From assembly GCA_012032345.1 (NCBI GenBank), contig JAAUQI010000006.1:1-64000 (forward strand): a stretch of DNA of 64,000 nucleotides, written 5' to 3'. The stretch comes from Leptolyngbyaceae cyanobacterium RM1_1_2 (GTDB lineage Bacteria; Cyanobacteriota; Cyanobacteriia; Phormidesmidales; Phormidesmidaceae). Below, one piece after another: positions 28,088-38,078 of the stretch. Within the stretch, counting starts at the first letter, position 1; each line of letters starts with the position of its first letter. The notes under the pieces were generated by a model. It was given only the letters and a program-made list of their open reading frames with translations. It ran no database searches and had not been told where the DNA came from. The position numbers and the translations under genes are program-made.

Positions 28088-28805
28088 CTGGCGCAACCCT
28101 TGGCACAATTATCTAAAAATCTTAACCAGACTATCAGCTTCTTCTCAGAACAAATAGTCAAAATAAGGCGTCAAAGACAATTGACTCTGCAATTTTTTGA
28201 GCTAACATATCAGACTATCTAAACCACTCTCTCTGTTAAATTACCATGACAAAGGGGAAGGCTAAATCTAATCAGTTCGCCAATAACCCAGTAAGTTCGG
28301 TTTTCCGGTTGGGTTCCCATCCCCTCACCGTCTGCTAAGTGAGAGATGATAGACAAACGTTGTAAGACAGAGTGGCCTAAATTCTTGCTAGAGCCTGAAA
28401 GCCTTTACACAAGATGTTTTCAGGAATTAGTTAGACCCATGCTGCTGATAAAAAGGAACTAGCGTTTCAGCACTTTACGTGATTGAGGAAATGTTTTATC
28501 ATAGAAATACGAAGTCATTACGATTTTGATTAGCGCCATCCACGCATAGGGCATTTTCGGTTATTGCCGGACGACTTTAGGGCTTTCAGACTGGTCGTTC
28601 TCCAGACAGACTCAGGTTTAGGGAGTTGTCGATGCCAGCTTTTTTGCTTCATCAAAGCCTGCCCGGGTTAAGAGTTAGAAAAGCAGAGTTAATCTATTTC
28701 AAGCCGAAAAATTGTCTTTAAGTTTATTGGTGTAGTTGTGTTCTCTTCAAAGCCTGGGGCGTCCTCAGGCTACTATCGGCATTTTCAGTGGAGGCGAGTT
28801 ATCCT
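28088..28805. other. 718-bp gene-free region upstream of the sigma factor
   Basis: No open frame longer than about 30 codons with recognisable sequence and no tRNA was found. The region is AT-richer than its surroundings and contains several T/A-rich stretches and short hairpins. Such a long leader before a group 2 sigma factor gene could hold multiple promoters, a long 5' UTR or a small RNA. A ribosome binding site GGAGG lies at about 28790. Confidence 0.5.
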
Positions 28806-29801
28806 ATGTCAAAAGTAAAAGCACGCCAGACGAAATCTCGCAGTAAGGCCAAGCCCTTATTTACGACAGATGCAGTTCGTACTTATCTTCATGAGATTGG
28901 TCGCGTTCCTCTTTTGACTCATGAGCAGGAGATCATCCTGGGCAAGCAAGTCCAGCAGCTAATGGCGCTCTTGGAATTAAAAGAGGGGCAGGAAGAGGCG
29001 TTAGATCGTGAAATCTCTGAGCAAGAATGGGCAGAGCAGGGGAATCTAAGTCTAGAAGATCTGCGTAAGCAGCTTCGCAAGGGGCAACGGGCCAAGCGCA
29101 AGATGATTGAAGCCAACCTGCGGCTTGTCGTTGCGATCGCCAAAAAGTATCAGAAGCGCAACCTAGAGTTTCTTGATCTGATTCAGGAAGGCACCTTAGG
29201 GCTAGAGCGCGGTGTGGAAAAGTTTGATCCCACCAAGGGCTATAAGTTTTCAACCTACGCTTACTGGTGGATTCGTCAAGCCATCACCCGTGCGATCGCT
29301 CAGCAGGCACGAACTATCCGTTTGCCCATTCACATCACCGAGAAGCTCAACAAAATCAAGAAGGTGCAGCGAGAGCTAGCCCAAAAGCTAGGTCGAGCCG
29401 CTTCTCCGGCAGAAATTGCCGAGGAGCTAGACCTTGATGCGGCGCAGATTCGTGAGTTTTTGCTGATGGCCCGACAGCCAATCTCGCTTGATGTCCGTAT
29501 TGGTGACAATCAAGACACCGAACTGCAGGAGCTACTCGAAGACGATGGTGCTTCGCCAGAAGATTTTACCGTGCAGGAATCTCTGCGCCAAGACATTCGC
29601 GGTATGCTCTCAGAGCTAACGCCCCAGCAGCAGGAAGTGATCACGCTGCGCTTTGGTCTCAACGATGGCAACGAGCTGTCGTTGGCAAAAGTCGGACAGC
29701 GAATGAGCATTAGCCGTGAACGGGTACGGCAGCTAGAGCAGCAGGCGCTTAAGCATCTGCGGCGACGCAAATCCAACATTCAGGGCTACCTGGCCAGCTA
29801 G
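28806..29801 (+). CDS. Group 2 RNA polymerase sigma factor (RpoD/SigD-B-like)
   Basis: The 331-aa protein has region 1.2 ([20 protein letters not shown]), regions 2.1-2.4 ([54 protein letters not shown]), region 3 and region 4.2 with the [23 protein letters not shown]. Region 1.1 is short, as in group 2 sigma factors of cyanobacteria (SigB, SigC, SigD, SigE). I would place it nearest SigD or SigB but cannot choose. These factors redirect RNA polymerase under stress, redox change or nitrogen limitation. The ATG at 28806 is used, 12 bases after GGAGG; a GTG 18 bp upstream is in frame. Confidence 0.93.
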   Translation: MSKVKARQTKSRSKAKPLFTTDAVRTYLHEIGRVPLLTHEQEIILGKQVQQLMALLELKEGQEEALDREISEQEWAEQGNLSLEDLRKQLRKGQRAKRKMIEANLRLVVAIAKKYQKRNLEFLDLIQEGTLGLERGVEKFDPTKGYKFSTYAYWWIRQAITRAIAQQARTIRLPIHITEKLNKIKKVQRELAQKLGRAASPAEIAEELDLDAAQIREFLLMARQPISLDVRIGDNQDTELQELLEDDGASPEDFTVQESLRQDIRGMLSELTPQQQEVITLRFGLNDGNELSLAKVGQRMSISRERVRQLEQQALKHLRRRKSNIQGYLAS

Positions 29802-29830
29802 TCTTTTTCCTGAGGCAGATTCATTTCTAC

Positions 29831-29856
29831 AAGCGCGGTATTGCCGCGCTTTTTTG
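29831..29856 (+). terminator. Rho-independent terminator of the sigma factor gene
   Basis: A 7-bp stem AGCGCGG/CCGCGCT with a 5-nt loop is followed by six T. It is 30 bp after the stop codon. Confidence 0.93.
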
Positions 29857-29945
29857 TGGGCGATCTCAGTCAGTTTTTGTAGCAAACCGCAGTTTGGTTA
29901 GAACAACTCAGAATTCATCCTTCTGCCTTTCGCTATAGAATGCCT

Positions 29946-31157
29946 TCAGGCGTCTCTTTTAGTTTTGACCCACTCGGTCTGAGGTTCGCGAAGGGCGCTT
30001 AAATAAACCGGAATCTTGCCCACAACGTAGAAAGGAACCGACAAAAGCTGCTGCAGGGACAGATCTCTGCGCCCAAACTTCAGCCAGGCGCTGACAATAG
30101 CGATCGCTAGACAAACTCCCCCGGCTAACAGCAAGGCAAAAGGCCACCAAAAAGCGGTCACAACAGCAGCAATGGCCGCCATCAAGAAACACAGAGTCCA
30201 CACCATCACCAGCAGAGAAAGGGGAGGAATACAGAGATCTAAGCCCATCATCAGCAAATCAAAGCGCCCGTGCCTGAAAGCCGTAACCAGCGTTGGCAGG
30301 CCGTAGACTTTAATCATTTGTAGATGCCCGTGTTCCCATCGGGTGCGCTGGCCTTTAGCGGCAGCCTGATCCTGCGGTAGCTGACCCAGTACCTGGGCCT
30401 CAGCACAAAAAGCAGGCGGGTAGCCTGCGATCGCCAAATCTAAGCCCAGCTTCATGTCTTCTACGATATGGCCACTGGCTAAACTCACTGCCTCAAGAGC
30501 CTGCCAGGGAAAGGCCATACCCGTGCCCGTCAGCGGACAGGGCAACCCCATCTGATAGAGTCCTTTGAGCCGCACCAGGTTTTTAACCTTAAAGGCAAAC
30601 GCAGACACCGCGTCTTTTAAGCTGGGCTGAGCGGGCTGCTCCATTAGATAGGTCGCCTGAACAGGGCGCTGGGTGGCGATCGCCTGATTGACTAGATGCT
30701 CAACGGCTCTCGGCTGTACCGAGCAGTCTGCATCTATAATCAAGACCACATCGGGTGGATTTTTAGCTAGCAGGGCAAGGCCGTGGTCGAGGGCATAGCC
30801 TTTGCCACGCCTGCTGAGATCGCTGCGTTCGGTCACAGAAACTCCAAAAGAGCGAGCGATCTCAGCCGTATTGTCCGTGCAGTTGTCAGCCACCAAAAGA
30901 ATCTCTGCCGGATCGGCCACCTGTAACGCTAAAAGCTCCAGGGTTTTTTGAATACAGGAAACCTCATTGTGGGCTGGGATCAAAATCTTAGTTTTGGGTG
31001 AAATTGCTGCTGCCTGCTGCTGTCTTGATCGCTGTCTCGGCCACAGGGCCACAAAACACTCAGCCAGTAATAGACCTAAAAGCAGTAACAGGGCGCTGGC
31101 AACTACTAGAGCGCCTGCTGCGGTAACTACGGCAAACAGATGACTGAGTTTTAACAT
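29946..31157 (-). CDS. Membrane glycosyltransferase family 2 (polysaccharide)
   Basis: The 403-aa protein has an N-terminal membrane segment (ALVVASALLLLLGLLLAECF). A GT2 catalytic domain follows: KTKILIPAHNEVSCIQKTLE, VVLIIDADCS as the DxD site, IVEDMKLG as the ED motif, and QRTRWEHGHLQ as the Q..RW motif of processive or membrane-linked transferases. Three further membrane helices come near the C-terminus. It is the last gene of a minus-strand series wzc-like, wza-like, GT2, 34 bp after the Wza-like gene. It probably makes or elongates the exported polymer. Confidence 0.88.
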   Translation of the reverse strand: MLKLSHLFAVVTAAGALVVASALLLLLGLLLAECFVALWPRQRSRQQQAAAISPKTKILIPAHNEVSCIQKTLELLALQVADPAEILLVADNCTDNTAEIARSFGVSVTERSDLSRRGKGYALDHGLALLAKNPPDVVLIIDADCSVQPRAVEHLVNQAIATQRPVQATYLMEQPAQPSLKDAVSAFAFKVKNLVRLKGLYQMGLPCPLTGTGMAFPWQALEAVSLASGHIVEDMKLGLDLAIAGYPPAFCAEAQVLGQLPQDQAAAKGQRTRWEHGHLQMIKVYGLPTLVTAFRHGRFDLLMMGLDLCIPPLSLLVMVWTLCFLMAAIAAVVTAFWWPFALLLAGGVCLAIAIVSAWLKFGRRDLSLQQLLSVPFYVVGKIPVYLSALREPQTEWVKTKRDA

Positions 31158-31190
31158 AGGTTCTTCAGCTTAGAAAAAATCCAGACAGGC

Positions 31191-32243
31191 TTAGCGAAAG
31201 AATCGAAGCAGGCTGAGCGGAGCCAGAATACCGCTAGAAACCCGGCCTAGAAAGTCAAGGACAGAAGGAAACGACTTCTTAGCCACAAAGATAACATCCC
31301 CGTCTTGAACCTGATAGTTGTCAACTAGGTCATCGAGATCTACAACCTGCTCCTCAATCAGACCGTCTTCGTTTAGGCGAACCAGGGCTACATCAGACAA
31401 ACGAGCATCTCTTGTTGGCCCACCTGCTACCGCCACAGCTCCCGAAATAGAACTATTGGGAGGCACTTCTACCTCTCCTGGATTTCTGACTTCACCCACA
31501 ACCCGGACTCGAACTGCAGAGGGGGCTAGGCTTGAACTGGCAACAAGGCGCTGATCGATATCTATGGGATCGGTGAGTCGGGGTACAAACACTGAATCCC
31601 CGTCTCTCAGCAGAATATCTTGAACGTCTGTATTGGAAGTCAGCGCCTCCCAGAAATTGACAGTAATGAGTTCTCGTCTGCCAAAAGTGTTGGTTCTTTC
31701 AACCGTCACCTGACGAATGTCTGCATCCTGCTGAATACCACCTGCGGCAATTAGTGCCTGACTGAGGGTGGGTATTTCCTGAGAGTCTCTTGACTCTAAT
31801 AGCTGCACTGGCCCAGGACGATAAACCTCACCTGCAACGGTAACCACAACCGGGCGAGTCTCTGTCAGACTCATGCTCACAACCGGATTAACCAAGAAGC
31901 GCCGTAGACGAGAATCTAAGTCGGCTGTCAGTTTTGAAACCGTACTCCCAGCGGCAGGAATAGAACCCACCAGCGGCACTGAAATTGAGCCATCGGGTAA
32001 CACAATGCGCTCTATGTCAAATTCTGGGTAGCCAATGACGTTAATCGATAGCCTGTCGCCTGAACCCAAAACGTAATCTGGTGAGGTAACAGATGAGAGC
32101 GGAGCTGTGCCATCTTGCTCAATAGGAGGTAGGGGTCTAATTTGCGCTTGAGCAGCAGCAGGCTGTAGCCGACAGCTACTCAACAAGCCAGCACTCACTA
32201 ACCCTGCTAAAGATAGCTGTTTGAAAGTCAGGCAACGAACCAT
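31191..32243 (-). CDS. Wza-like polysaccharide export protein with SLBB domains
   Basis: The 350-aa protein has a signal sequence with a Cys after LVSAGLLSS (SCR), suggesting lipidation. A Poly_export domain follows (DYVLGSGDRLSINVIGYPEF, GSISVPLVGSIPAAG), then two SLBB-type repeats (VVVTVAGEVYRPGPVQLLES and VRVRVVGEVRNPGEVEVPPN). The C-terminus is short and helical. Wza-type proteins form the outer-membrane export channel for capsule or exopolysaccharide. It follows the Wzc-like autokinase gene by 48 bp, so the pair is the export and control machinery. Confidence 0.92.
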   Translation of the reverse strand: MVRCLTFKQLSLAGLVSAGLLSSCRLQPAAAQAQIRPLPPIEQDGTAPLSSVTSPDYVLGSGDRLSINVIGYPEFDIERIVLPDGSISVPLVGSIPAAGSTVSKLTADLDSRLRRFLVNPVVSMSLTETRPVVVTVAGEVYRPGPVQLLESRDSQEIPTLSQALIAAGGIQQDADIRQVTVERTNTFGRRELITVNFWEALTSNTDVQDILLRDGDSVFVPRLTDPIDIDQRLVASSSLAPSAVRVRVVGEVRNPGEVEVPPNSSISGAVAVAGGPTRDARLSDVALVRLNEDGLIEEQVVDLDDLVDNYQVQDGDVIFVAKKSFPSVLDFLGRVSSGILAPLSLLRFFR

Positions 32244-32291
32244 AGCGCTAAAGCAAAGATTACGAAAGAACAGTACAGTTTGCTGAGACGA

Positions 32292-34559
32292 CTATTTTGA
32301 AAATAGGTTCGGCAGTTTGGCAACAGATTCTGATCCGCTGGAATTTTCTAAGCGATACTCTTCAGGTGCTCTGGCATAGTGAGCATAGATGCTATTAGGT
32401 TCGTCTTTGGTATCTACACCGTTGGCTACCAAGCCCAAGACGTTGGCCCCCGAACGGGCTAGCAAAGACTTGGCAGCGATCGCACTAGCTGAGTCTACAA
32501 AGCGCGTCCGGGCCAGCAGCAAGACACCATCAACGGCTGTACCCAGCACCGCTGCATCAGCAATACCCGCTAGAGGCGGCGTATCAAAAACTACGTAGTC
32601 GTACTCTCTCAGAAAGCCCTGAATTAGGGTCTTCATTCGCTCTGAATCGATCAAAGCTAAGGGATTAGGCGGAACGATTCCAGCCGTTAGTACAAACAGG
32701 TTGTTAGAGATAGCTTGGATACCCTGAGCCAGCGTGCCTTCACCAACCAGTACATGGCTAAGCCCTACAGCATTGACTAAACCCCACAAATGATGCTGAG
32801 AAGGCGATCGCATATCAGCATCAACTAGGAGAACTCGAGAGCCATTTTGGGCCAGCGTAGCTGCTAAGTTCGCTGAAACCTCTGACTTACCCTCCTGGGG
32901 AATCGAGCTGGTAATTGCGATCGCTCGGTTCTTCTTGTCAGAACTCATAAACTTCAGGTTAGCCTGCAGCATCTGATAAGCGCTATAAACGAACGAGTTG
33001 TAAGCGCCATAGGCGTCGAGAGCGACAATACGAGGTGAAATTTTTTGATTTGATTTCTGTGGTGGCAGCCCGTGTAAACTCTGTAAATAAGCCTCCGTAC
33101 TAAATTTAGGAATAACGCCCAGCAGCGTATAGCCAAAGAGAGATTCAGCATCTTGAACGGTTTTCACAGTACGGTCAACTAAATCCAAGAAGAAAGCAAC
33201 CGCAATCCCTAAGAAAACGCCTGCCACTGCCCCTGCCACCAGCAGTTTTTTATTGTCGGCAGCAATCACGGTTGGCCCTAAGGCAGCTTCAATAATTTGT
33301 GCCGTCCCAATGCTCTGGTTTTCGGCAATCGAAGCCTCTTGCAGTCGGGATTCTAAAGACTCATAAATGCTGGTAGCCGTCTCTAGCTGGCGCTCAAGGT
33401 TTCGCTGCTGTTTTTCTAGAGATGGAAAAGCATTAGCCCGTTGCTGAAAGCGCGATCGCGTCTCTATCAGACTAGAAACTCGCGGCAAGAGGCTCAAACG
33501 CTCAATTTCTATTGATAGCAGTTGAGAGGTCAGATCCTGCTGTAGGTCAACCATCTGTAAACTAGCCGCAGGTACGTCTAAAGCTTGACCTAGCACCTGC
33601 GCTACTCGCTCCTGCAAAAGGGCATTCAGTGAGTCAACCTGGCGCTGCAGATTTTGAATAACCGGATACTCTTGTGTATAGAGCGCCTGCTGGCTGGCTA
33701 ACTCAGTCTGAGCAGTCTGTAAATCTGTGAGTACCTGCTGAATGCCCGGGGCCTGGCTCAAGGTGCTGGCTGTAGCAGCCTGCTGAGGAGACATGTTTAG
33801 CTGTCGCTGTAGTTCTCCCGAGCGCGATTCTAATTCGGCTAAGCGAGCCTGAGCTTCGTTGATTTCGCCGCTCAGTGTTGAGATCGCCTCTAGGGTTGTA
33901 GAGACCTCTTGATCAAGGGCAATCACCTGGTTATCAGTCTTAAACTGACGAATATCTTCTGCTGCCTGCTCAGCCGCTGCCTGAGCAATCGGTTTTTCAT
34001 CTGCTAAAAACTCACGAGCCGCTGCCGCTGTAGCTCGGTTGGCCAGCACATTTTTGTCTACATAGGTCTCCATCACCTGATTGACAATGGCTACTGCTAG
34101 ATCCGGCTCGTCAGACGTATAGCTAAGAACTAAAACATCTGAGTCACCTAAGGCTTCCACATTCAAGCTTCTAGCTATAGCATCAGGAGCAATCAGTTCG
34201 CCTTCGCTGTTCCTGATATCTAAGCTCTTTGCGACTTCTTGAAGAATAACGGGCGATCGCAGCAGCGCGGCCTGGGTTTTGAGGGGATCTGTTTGCCCAC
34301 TGACGGTCTCAAAATCACTCAGATCCTGTCCTACACCTGTCAGGGAGGCTGAACGATCGACCTGCAGCAAGAGCTGTCCGCTAGCTCGGTAAACTGGCTC
34401 CTCAGATAGCGTCAGCGCGGTAGCGGCGGCTACGGGCAGTACAAAAGTACCCGCTGCTGCCCACCATCGTCGCTTTAGAACCAGCCAATATTTGCGGAGA
34501 TCTATTTGTTCAACAGCTGCTGTCGTCTCTTCTTGCGTAGCCTTAGATTCCATAGACAT
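32292..34559 (-). CDS. Wzc-like chain-length determinant and tyrosine autokinase
   Basis: The 755-aa protein begins with a Wzz domain around a first membrane helix (WAAAGTFVLPVAAATALTL), has a long coiled-coil periplasmic part (about residues 190-430) and a second helix (LLVAGAVAGVFLGIAVAFFL). The cytoplasmic BY-kinase domain has Walker A (SIPQEGKSEVSANLAA), Walker A' (VLLVDADMRSPSQHH) and Walker B (YVVFDTPPLAGIADAA). The C-terminus has a modest tyrosine cluster (IYAHYARAPEEYRLE). Such proteins set polymer length through cyclic autophosphorylation. The start is an ATG at 34559 (MSMESK), with alternatives at 34553 and 34589. No phosphatase gene is adjacent. Confidence 0.92.
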   Translation of the reverse strand: MSMESKATQEETTAAVEQIDLRKYWLVLKRRWWAAAGTFVLPVAAATALTLSEEPVYRASGQLLLQVDRSASLTGVGQDLSDFETVSGQTDPLKTQAALLRSPVILQEVAKSLDIRNSEGELIAPDAIARSLNVEALGDSDVLVLSYTSDEPDLAVAIVNQVMETYVDKNVLANRATAAAAREFLADEKPIAQAAAEQAAEDIRQFKTDNQVIALDQEVSTTLEAISTLSGEINEAQARLAELESRSGELQRQLNMSPQQAATASTLSQAPGIQQVLTDLQTAQTELASQQALYTQEYPVIQNLQRQVDSLNALLQERVAQVLGQALDVPAASLQMVDLQQDLTSQLLSIEIERLSLLPRVSSLIETRSRFQQRANAFPSLEKQQRNLERQLETATSIYESLESRLQEASIAENQSIGTAQIIEAALGPTVIAADNKKLLVAGAVAGVFLGIAVAFFLDLVDRTVKTVQDAESLFGYTLLGVIPKFSTEAYLQSLHGLPPQKSNQKISPRIVALDAYGAYNSFVYSAYQMLQANLKFMSSDKKNRAIAITSSIPQEGKSEVSANLAATLAQNGSRVLLVDADMRSPSQHHLWGLVNAVGLSHVLVGEGTLAQGIQAISNNLFVLTAGIVPPNPLALIDSERMKTLIQGFLREYDYVVFDTPPLAGIADAAVLGTAVDGVLLLARTRFVDSASAIAAKSLLARSGANVLGLVANGVDTKDEPNSIYAHYARAPEEYRLENSSGSESVAKLPNLFSK

Positions 34560-35008
34560 AGGTTGATGCCTGAGACTGTGCAGTATCAATATTCTGCTGT
34601 AACTGAAGTTTCCTCAAACCACCGAAAATTTACTGCGCGCTCCTCAATCTTAAACATTTTAGCTGCTTGAGCGCCAACAAGATTTGATGAATTCGACAGA
34701 GTACACTCTGTCTGGCTGTTTGACAAAACTCTTGAACCTATGATTTTGCCTACAAGGAACTTTTGTTACTCAAGATTATAATCCTGACTCCAATACCTTC
34801 ATGACCTCTTTACCTGAGTCTGCCCCAGCCCCAAAAGTTCCTGACGTAACCTTTCTCTCGAGCTATCGCAGAGCTTGAGCAGAATCGAAGCGAATTTCAG
34901 AGCGCCAGCAAAATTTAGCCCTGTGGGCAATTAGGTGGAGCTGAACCTGGTAACTGCTACTTGGGCAGGTAATTTGTTGGTTTAAAGAACGGAATCTATG
35001 GGCGCTGA
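34560..35008. other. Intergenic region upstream of the Wzc-like gene
   Basis: This 449-bp region contains no gene that I can support. It must hold the promoter of the wzc-wza-GT2 operon and the 3' end signal of the WecG-type gene. The one distinct element is the inverted repeat at 34695-34712. Confidence 0.55.
34695..34712. promoter_or_regulatory. 18-bp inverted repeat, possible operator
   Basis: GACAGAGTACACTCTGTC has perfect 8-bp arms around a 2-bp centre. It lies about 136 bp upstream of the Wzc-like start in an otherwise AT-rich stretch, and could bind a dimeric regulator. No T-run follows, so a terminator is unlikely. Confidence 0.4.
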
Positions 35009-35800
35009 TTAGAGTTTGTTCTGCGATATCAGCAGGTTTTTAGAGGCAAAGGGATCTTGATAGCAGTTAAGTTTTTGCTGAACTACTAGCTTAAAGAAAG
35101 GCAGCCCCTCCACTAGATAACGACGCCACAGACGGCGAGGTTCACATGACAAACGAAATAGCCATTCTACACCTAGCTCACTCATCCACTTGGGGGCACG
35201 GCTGTAGACGCCAGCTTCAAAGTTGAGCGTAGCGCCAACCGCTAAAAAGACTCTGATGTTTTTGAGCGAATCCTTGCACTTGAAGATCCACTTTTCTTGC
35301 TTAGGGGCACCTAGCCCTACTGCTAGCACGTTGGCACCAGACTGATTAATCAGTTCTAGAATCTCCTGACACTCTTGTTCCTTGGTTTCAAACCCATAAG
35401 AGGGAGAATGAGCCGCCACAACTAGCTCACGCCCGGCCCGCCGATTAATGTTTTCGCGGGCTTGCTGAGCCACATTAGGGCCACCCCCTAGCAGAAAAAT
35501 TTTCACGTTCAGGTCTTTTCCGTATTTTTGGCAAAATGCCGGAAACAGGTCAGACCCCGAAATCTTTTCCCCAATAGGGGTGCCCAAAAATTTTGAAGCG
35601 TACATTAAGATCTGGCTGTCGCAAACGCGGTACTGAGCAGCCTGATAAATCTCGTAGAACTGATCGTCGTTTTGTAGCTTCATCAAATGATCGACATTGG
35701 GCGTGAGGACTATGCCGCCACAGTCAGGACTCAGACGCTCTAAAAGCTCCGACATGGAAAGATTATCGATTTTGATATTAAGAAGCCTGATCTGATTCAT
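35009..35800 (-). CDS. WecG/TagA/CpsF-family glycosyltransferase (GT26)
   Basis: The 263-aa protein has the family hallmarks GGIVLTPNVDHLMKLQND, a NVKIFLLGGGPNVAQQAREN block, VLAVGLGAPKQEKWI and VGATLNFEAGVYSRAPKWMS then ELGVEWLFRL. Members transfer ManNAcA or ManNAc-type sugars onto lipid-linked GlcNAc early in polysaccharide assembly. The ATG at 35800 (MNQIRLLNIKIDNLSM) is preferred; an extension to 35851 is open. It is separated by gaps on both sides but is on the same strand as the other polysaccharide genes. Confidence 0.92.
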   Translation of the reverse strand: MNQIRLLNIKIDNLSMSELLERLSPDCGGIVLTPNVDHLMKLQNDDQFYEIYQAAQYRVCDSQILMYASKFLGTPIGEKISGSDLFPAFCQKYGKDLNVKIFLLGGGPNVAQQARENINRRAGRELVVAAHSPSYGFETKEQECQEILELINQSGANVLAVGLGAPKQEKWIFKCKDSLKNIRVFLAVGATLNFEAGVYSRAPKWMSELGVEWLFRLSCEPRRLWRRYLVEGLPFFKLVVQQKLNCYQDPFASKNLLISQNKL

Positions 35801-36361
35801 TAAAGTACCGTCAGATGCCTTCAGACACAAATCACTAAAACCTACAAACACATCATCAGACTAAAGCATCCCTCTTTAGACATCCGATTGGTTACGACTA
35901 CAAAAATTTTGCTGACCGTCAGGGCATTTTTTAGGTGCGATCGCTGCGACTCAACATTCTTGACCAAGAACTATGTACTCAGGTAAAGCTTTTACGCTTG
36001 TATACATACTGTTACGCAAAGCACGTTATCACACCAAGGTTAAGGTAGCCATTGCCTCACCTTAAGTTTTTAAATTCACTTCGTCTTTGCTTCAATACTT
36101 CATTTCTAACTGATAAATTCAACATGCTCAAAGCATCTGCTGACAGAGAGGCAAAAACTTCATACAGCCTTTTCTGAAGTAGTGGGGTAGAGCTAGCGCT
36201 TGCAGATGAGACACTTAAGTCCTGTAAATACAACTTGCCAGATTAAGGAACGCTGCGTTCAGTTTGAGAGCCAAATTCAGGAAGCCTCGGTAAGGTAGCA
36301 GCTATCTCCCAAAAAATGAAAAAGTTTTCTTACTGTCCAAAAAGTGAAAATGAATTTCTTC
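35801..36361. other. 561-bp intergenic region between polysaccharide genes
   Basis: No gene is supported here. The sequence is AT-rich and has a weak hairpin (TTAAGGT...ACCTTAA near 36043-36068) and a HIP1-like site. It probably carries the promoter of the WecG-type gene, reading left. Confidence 0.55.
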
Positions 36362-37009
36362 TCAACTTATGTTTTGAATCATTCTAGAGCGGACGGGCCG
36401 GCAAGGGGTTCCCCAGCAGATATGCTGCTGAGGCTGGTTGCTAAATACGCTGCTGCGAGTTCCGATCAAGGTATTGGCTCCAATGCTGACGCCGGGGCCG
36501 ATAAAACAGTCGGTAGCGATCCAAACCCCGTTTTCAATGAGAATAGGAGCAGTTTCTAACCTAAAAGTAGGGTCACTAGAATTGTGACTGCCCGTGCAAA
36601 GGTAGCTTTTCTGCGAAACGACGCAGTGACAGCCAATTTGAATCGTATCTAGGCTGTAGAGGACAACGTCGTCACCAATCCAGCTGTAATTCCCAATAGT
36701 GACTTTCCAGGGATATGTGAATCGAGCGGTAGGGCGAATGACAACCCCCTCGCCAATACTGGCACCAAACCAGCGCAGCAGCCTGCGCCGAGGCGCGTGG
36801 TGGGCATGGAGCGTCAACGGGAATGCGATCGCCTGTACTAGCCACCAAAGCATGATTAGCCAGCGAGGACGTCCTGGAACAAACCAGGATTGATCGTAGC
36901 GGCGAAGATCTACAAGCGCAGCAGGGCCGAGGCTGAAGGGGGAATCTGGGTTTGACGAGACTGGAACTGACTCCCTAGCAGATTCTGGGGCAAATTCTGG
37001 CAGCGACAT
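36362..37009 (-). CDS. WcaF-like hexapeptide acyltransferase (HpsU-like)
   Basis: The 215-aa protein has an N-terminal hydrophobic patch (RPRWLIMLWWLVQAIAFPLT) and a left-handed beta-helix of hexapeptide repeats (GEGVVIRPTARFTYPWKVTI, GANTLIGTRSSVFSN). The SHNSSDPTF loop with the catalytic His is like that in WcaF and maltose O-acetyltransferases. It should acetylate a sugar of the exopolysaccharide. Cyanobacterial hormogonium polysaccharide loci contain such a gene (HpsU); the assignment is a resemblance. The ATG at 37009 is used rather than an upstream TTG. It lies 19 bp after the GT2 gene at 37029. Confidence 0.85.
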   Translation of the reverse strand: MSLPEFAPESARESVPVSSNPDSPFSLGPAALVDLRRYDQSWFVPGRPRWLIMLWWLVQAIAFPLTLHAHHAPRRRLLRWFGASIGEGVVIRPTARFTYPWKVTIGNYSWIGDDVVLYSLDTIQIGCHCVVSQKSYLCTGSHNSSDPTFRLETAPILIENGVWIATDCFIGPGVSIGANTLIGTRSSVFSNQPQQHICWGTPCRPVRSRMIQNIS

Positions 37010-37028
37010 TTTTTGACGTGTCAAATAT

Positions 37029-38000
37029 CTAAGTATCGGGTTGAGGGCTGGGCTGCACAGGCATTTGAGAGGATTTTTCAGTTACTATCGGCTTTTCTGT
37101 TTCTGATGACTGCACGTTGAGATGGCCGCTGAACTGGCGCAGTTCGTAGAGCTTAACACTGATCTGATACTCATACTGACTCAGCAAACGGGCGTAGATG
37201 TAGCCTGCCTTGCCATCCAAAAAACCTAGCTGCACAAAGTAGAACAAAACGAAGCGCAGCAGGGGTCTGAAGGGAAGACGTACCCAAATCTTCTTTAAAA
37301 AACGCTTGCGCTGTACAGAATCTCCGAACAGGTTCGCGCCGATAGTGCCGTCTTCTCCCATGCCTGTGAGCAAGTTGTAGTAGACTCTAGCTTCCCAATT
37401 TGAATAACGGTTGTGCCGTGCTAGCCACTGGTACAGATCCCGAAAGTCAATATGGAGCATGTCATTTTTGAGATAGCCAATGGTACCAGGCACAATGACA
37501 TGTTCATGCACTTCATTGTCACCCGTATTAAGAATATCTTCTGTATGAAGATTTTCATAGCGCCCTAGGCGATGACGAAAAAGGCGCAGGTTCCAGTCTG
37601 GGTATTTGCCCCCGTGACGAATCCATTTACCCAAAAAGTAAACCTGACGATTGATGTAGTAGCCATTGTTGTCAGATGCTTGGATAGCGACGGCAATTTC
37701 ATCCCACAGTTCTGGGGGAATGCGCTCATCACAGTCAACAATCAGCACCCAATCATTGCGGAAGGATAAGTTCTCTAGAGACCAGTTTTTTTTCTTCGGC
37801 CAGCGCCCATTAAAGTGAAACTGAACCAGCTTCGCTCCCGCATTCTCGACAATTTCAATAGAGCGATCGCTGCTTTGAGAGTCTACAACAAAGATTTCAT
37901 CTGCTCTAGCAACACTCTCTAAACAGGCGGGTAGGTTGGCCTCCTCATTCTTAGCCGGAATGAGAACGGACACCGGAATCTTAGATGAATCAGTAGACAT
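37029..38000 (-). CDS. Glycosyltransferase family 2 (WaaE/KdtX-like)
   Basis: The 323-aa protein starts PVSVLIPAKNEEANLPACLE, with EIFVVDSQSSDRSIEI and the metal site VLIVDCDERIPPELW. This is the compact GT2 type represented by WaaE. The conserved KKKNWSLEN and the later LRLFRHRLGRYENLHTEDIL are typical. The last 35 residues are Ser/Pro/Gln-rich. It belongs to the minus-strand polysaccharide group, between the GT2 at 38079 and the acyltransferase. Confidence 0.88.
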   Translation of the reverse strand: MSTDSSKIPVSVLIPAKNEEANLPACLESVARADEIFVVDSQSSDRSIEIVENAGAKLVQFHFNGRWPKKKNWSLENLSFRNDWVLIVDCDERIPPELWDEIAVAIQASDNNGYYINRQVYFLGKWIRHGGKYPDWNLRLFRHRLGRYENLHTEDILNTGDNEVHEHVIVPGTIGYLKNDMLHIDFRDLYQWLARHNRYSNWEARVYYNLLTGMGEDGTIGANLFGDSVQRKRFLKKIWVRLPFRPLLRFVLFYFVQLGFLDGKAGYIYARLLSQYEYQISVKLYELRQFSGHLNVQSSETEKPIVTEKSSQMPVQPSPQPDT

Positions 38001-38078
38001 AAAAGATTAGGTCAATATAAGGGCAGACGGAAGCTGGCGTGATGGATGTCGCTATTTGTAGCTTGGCTGCGGCGACAG

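Noticed and set aside
28246-28338. Thirty-codon open frame in the sigma factor leader
   Set aside because: No ribosome binding site or known homologue; it is easily explained by chance.
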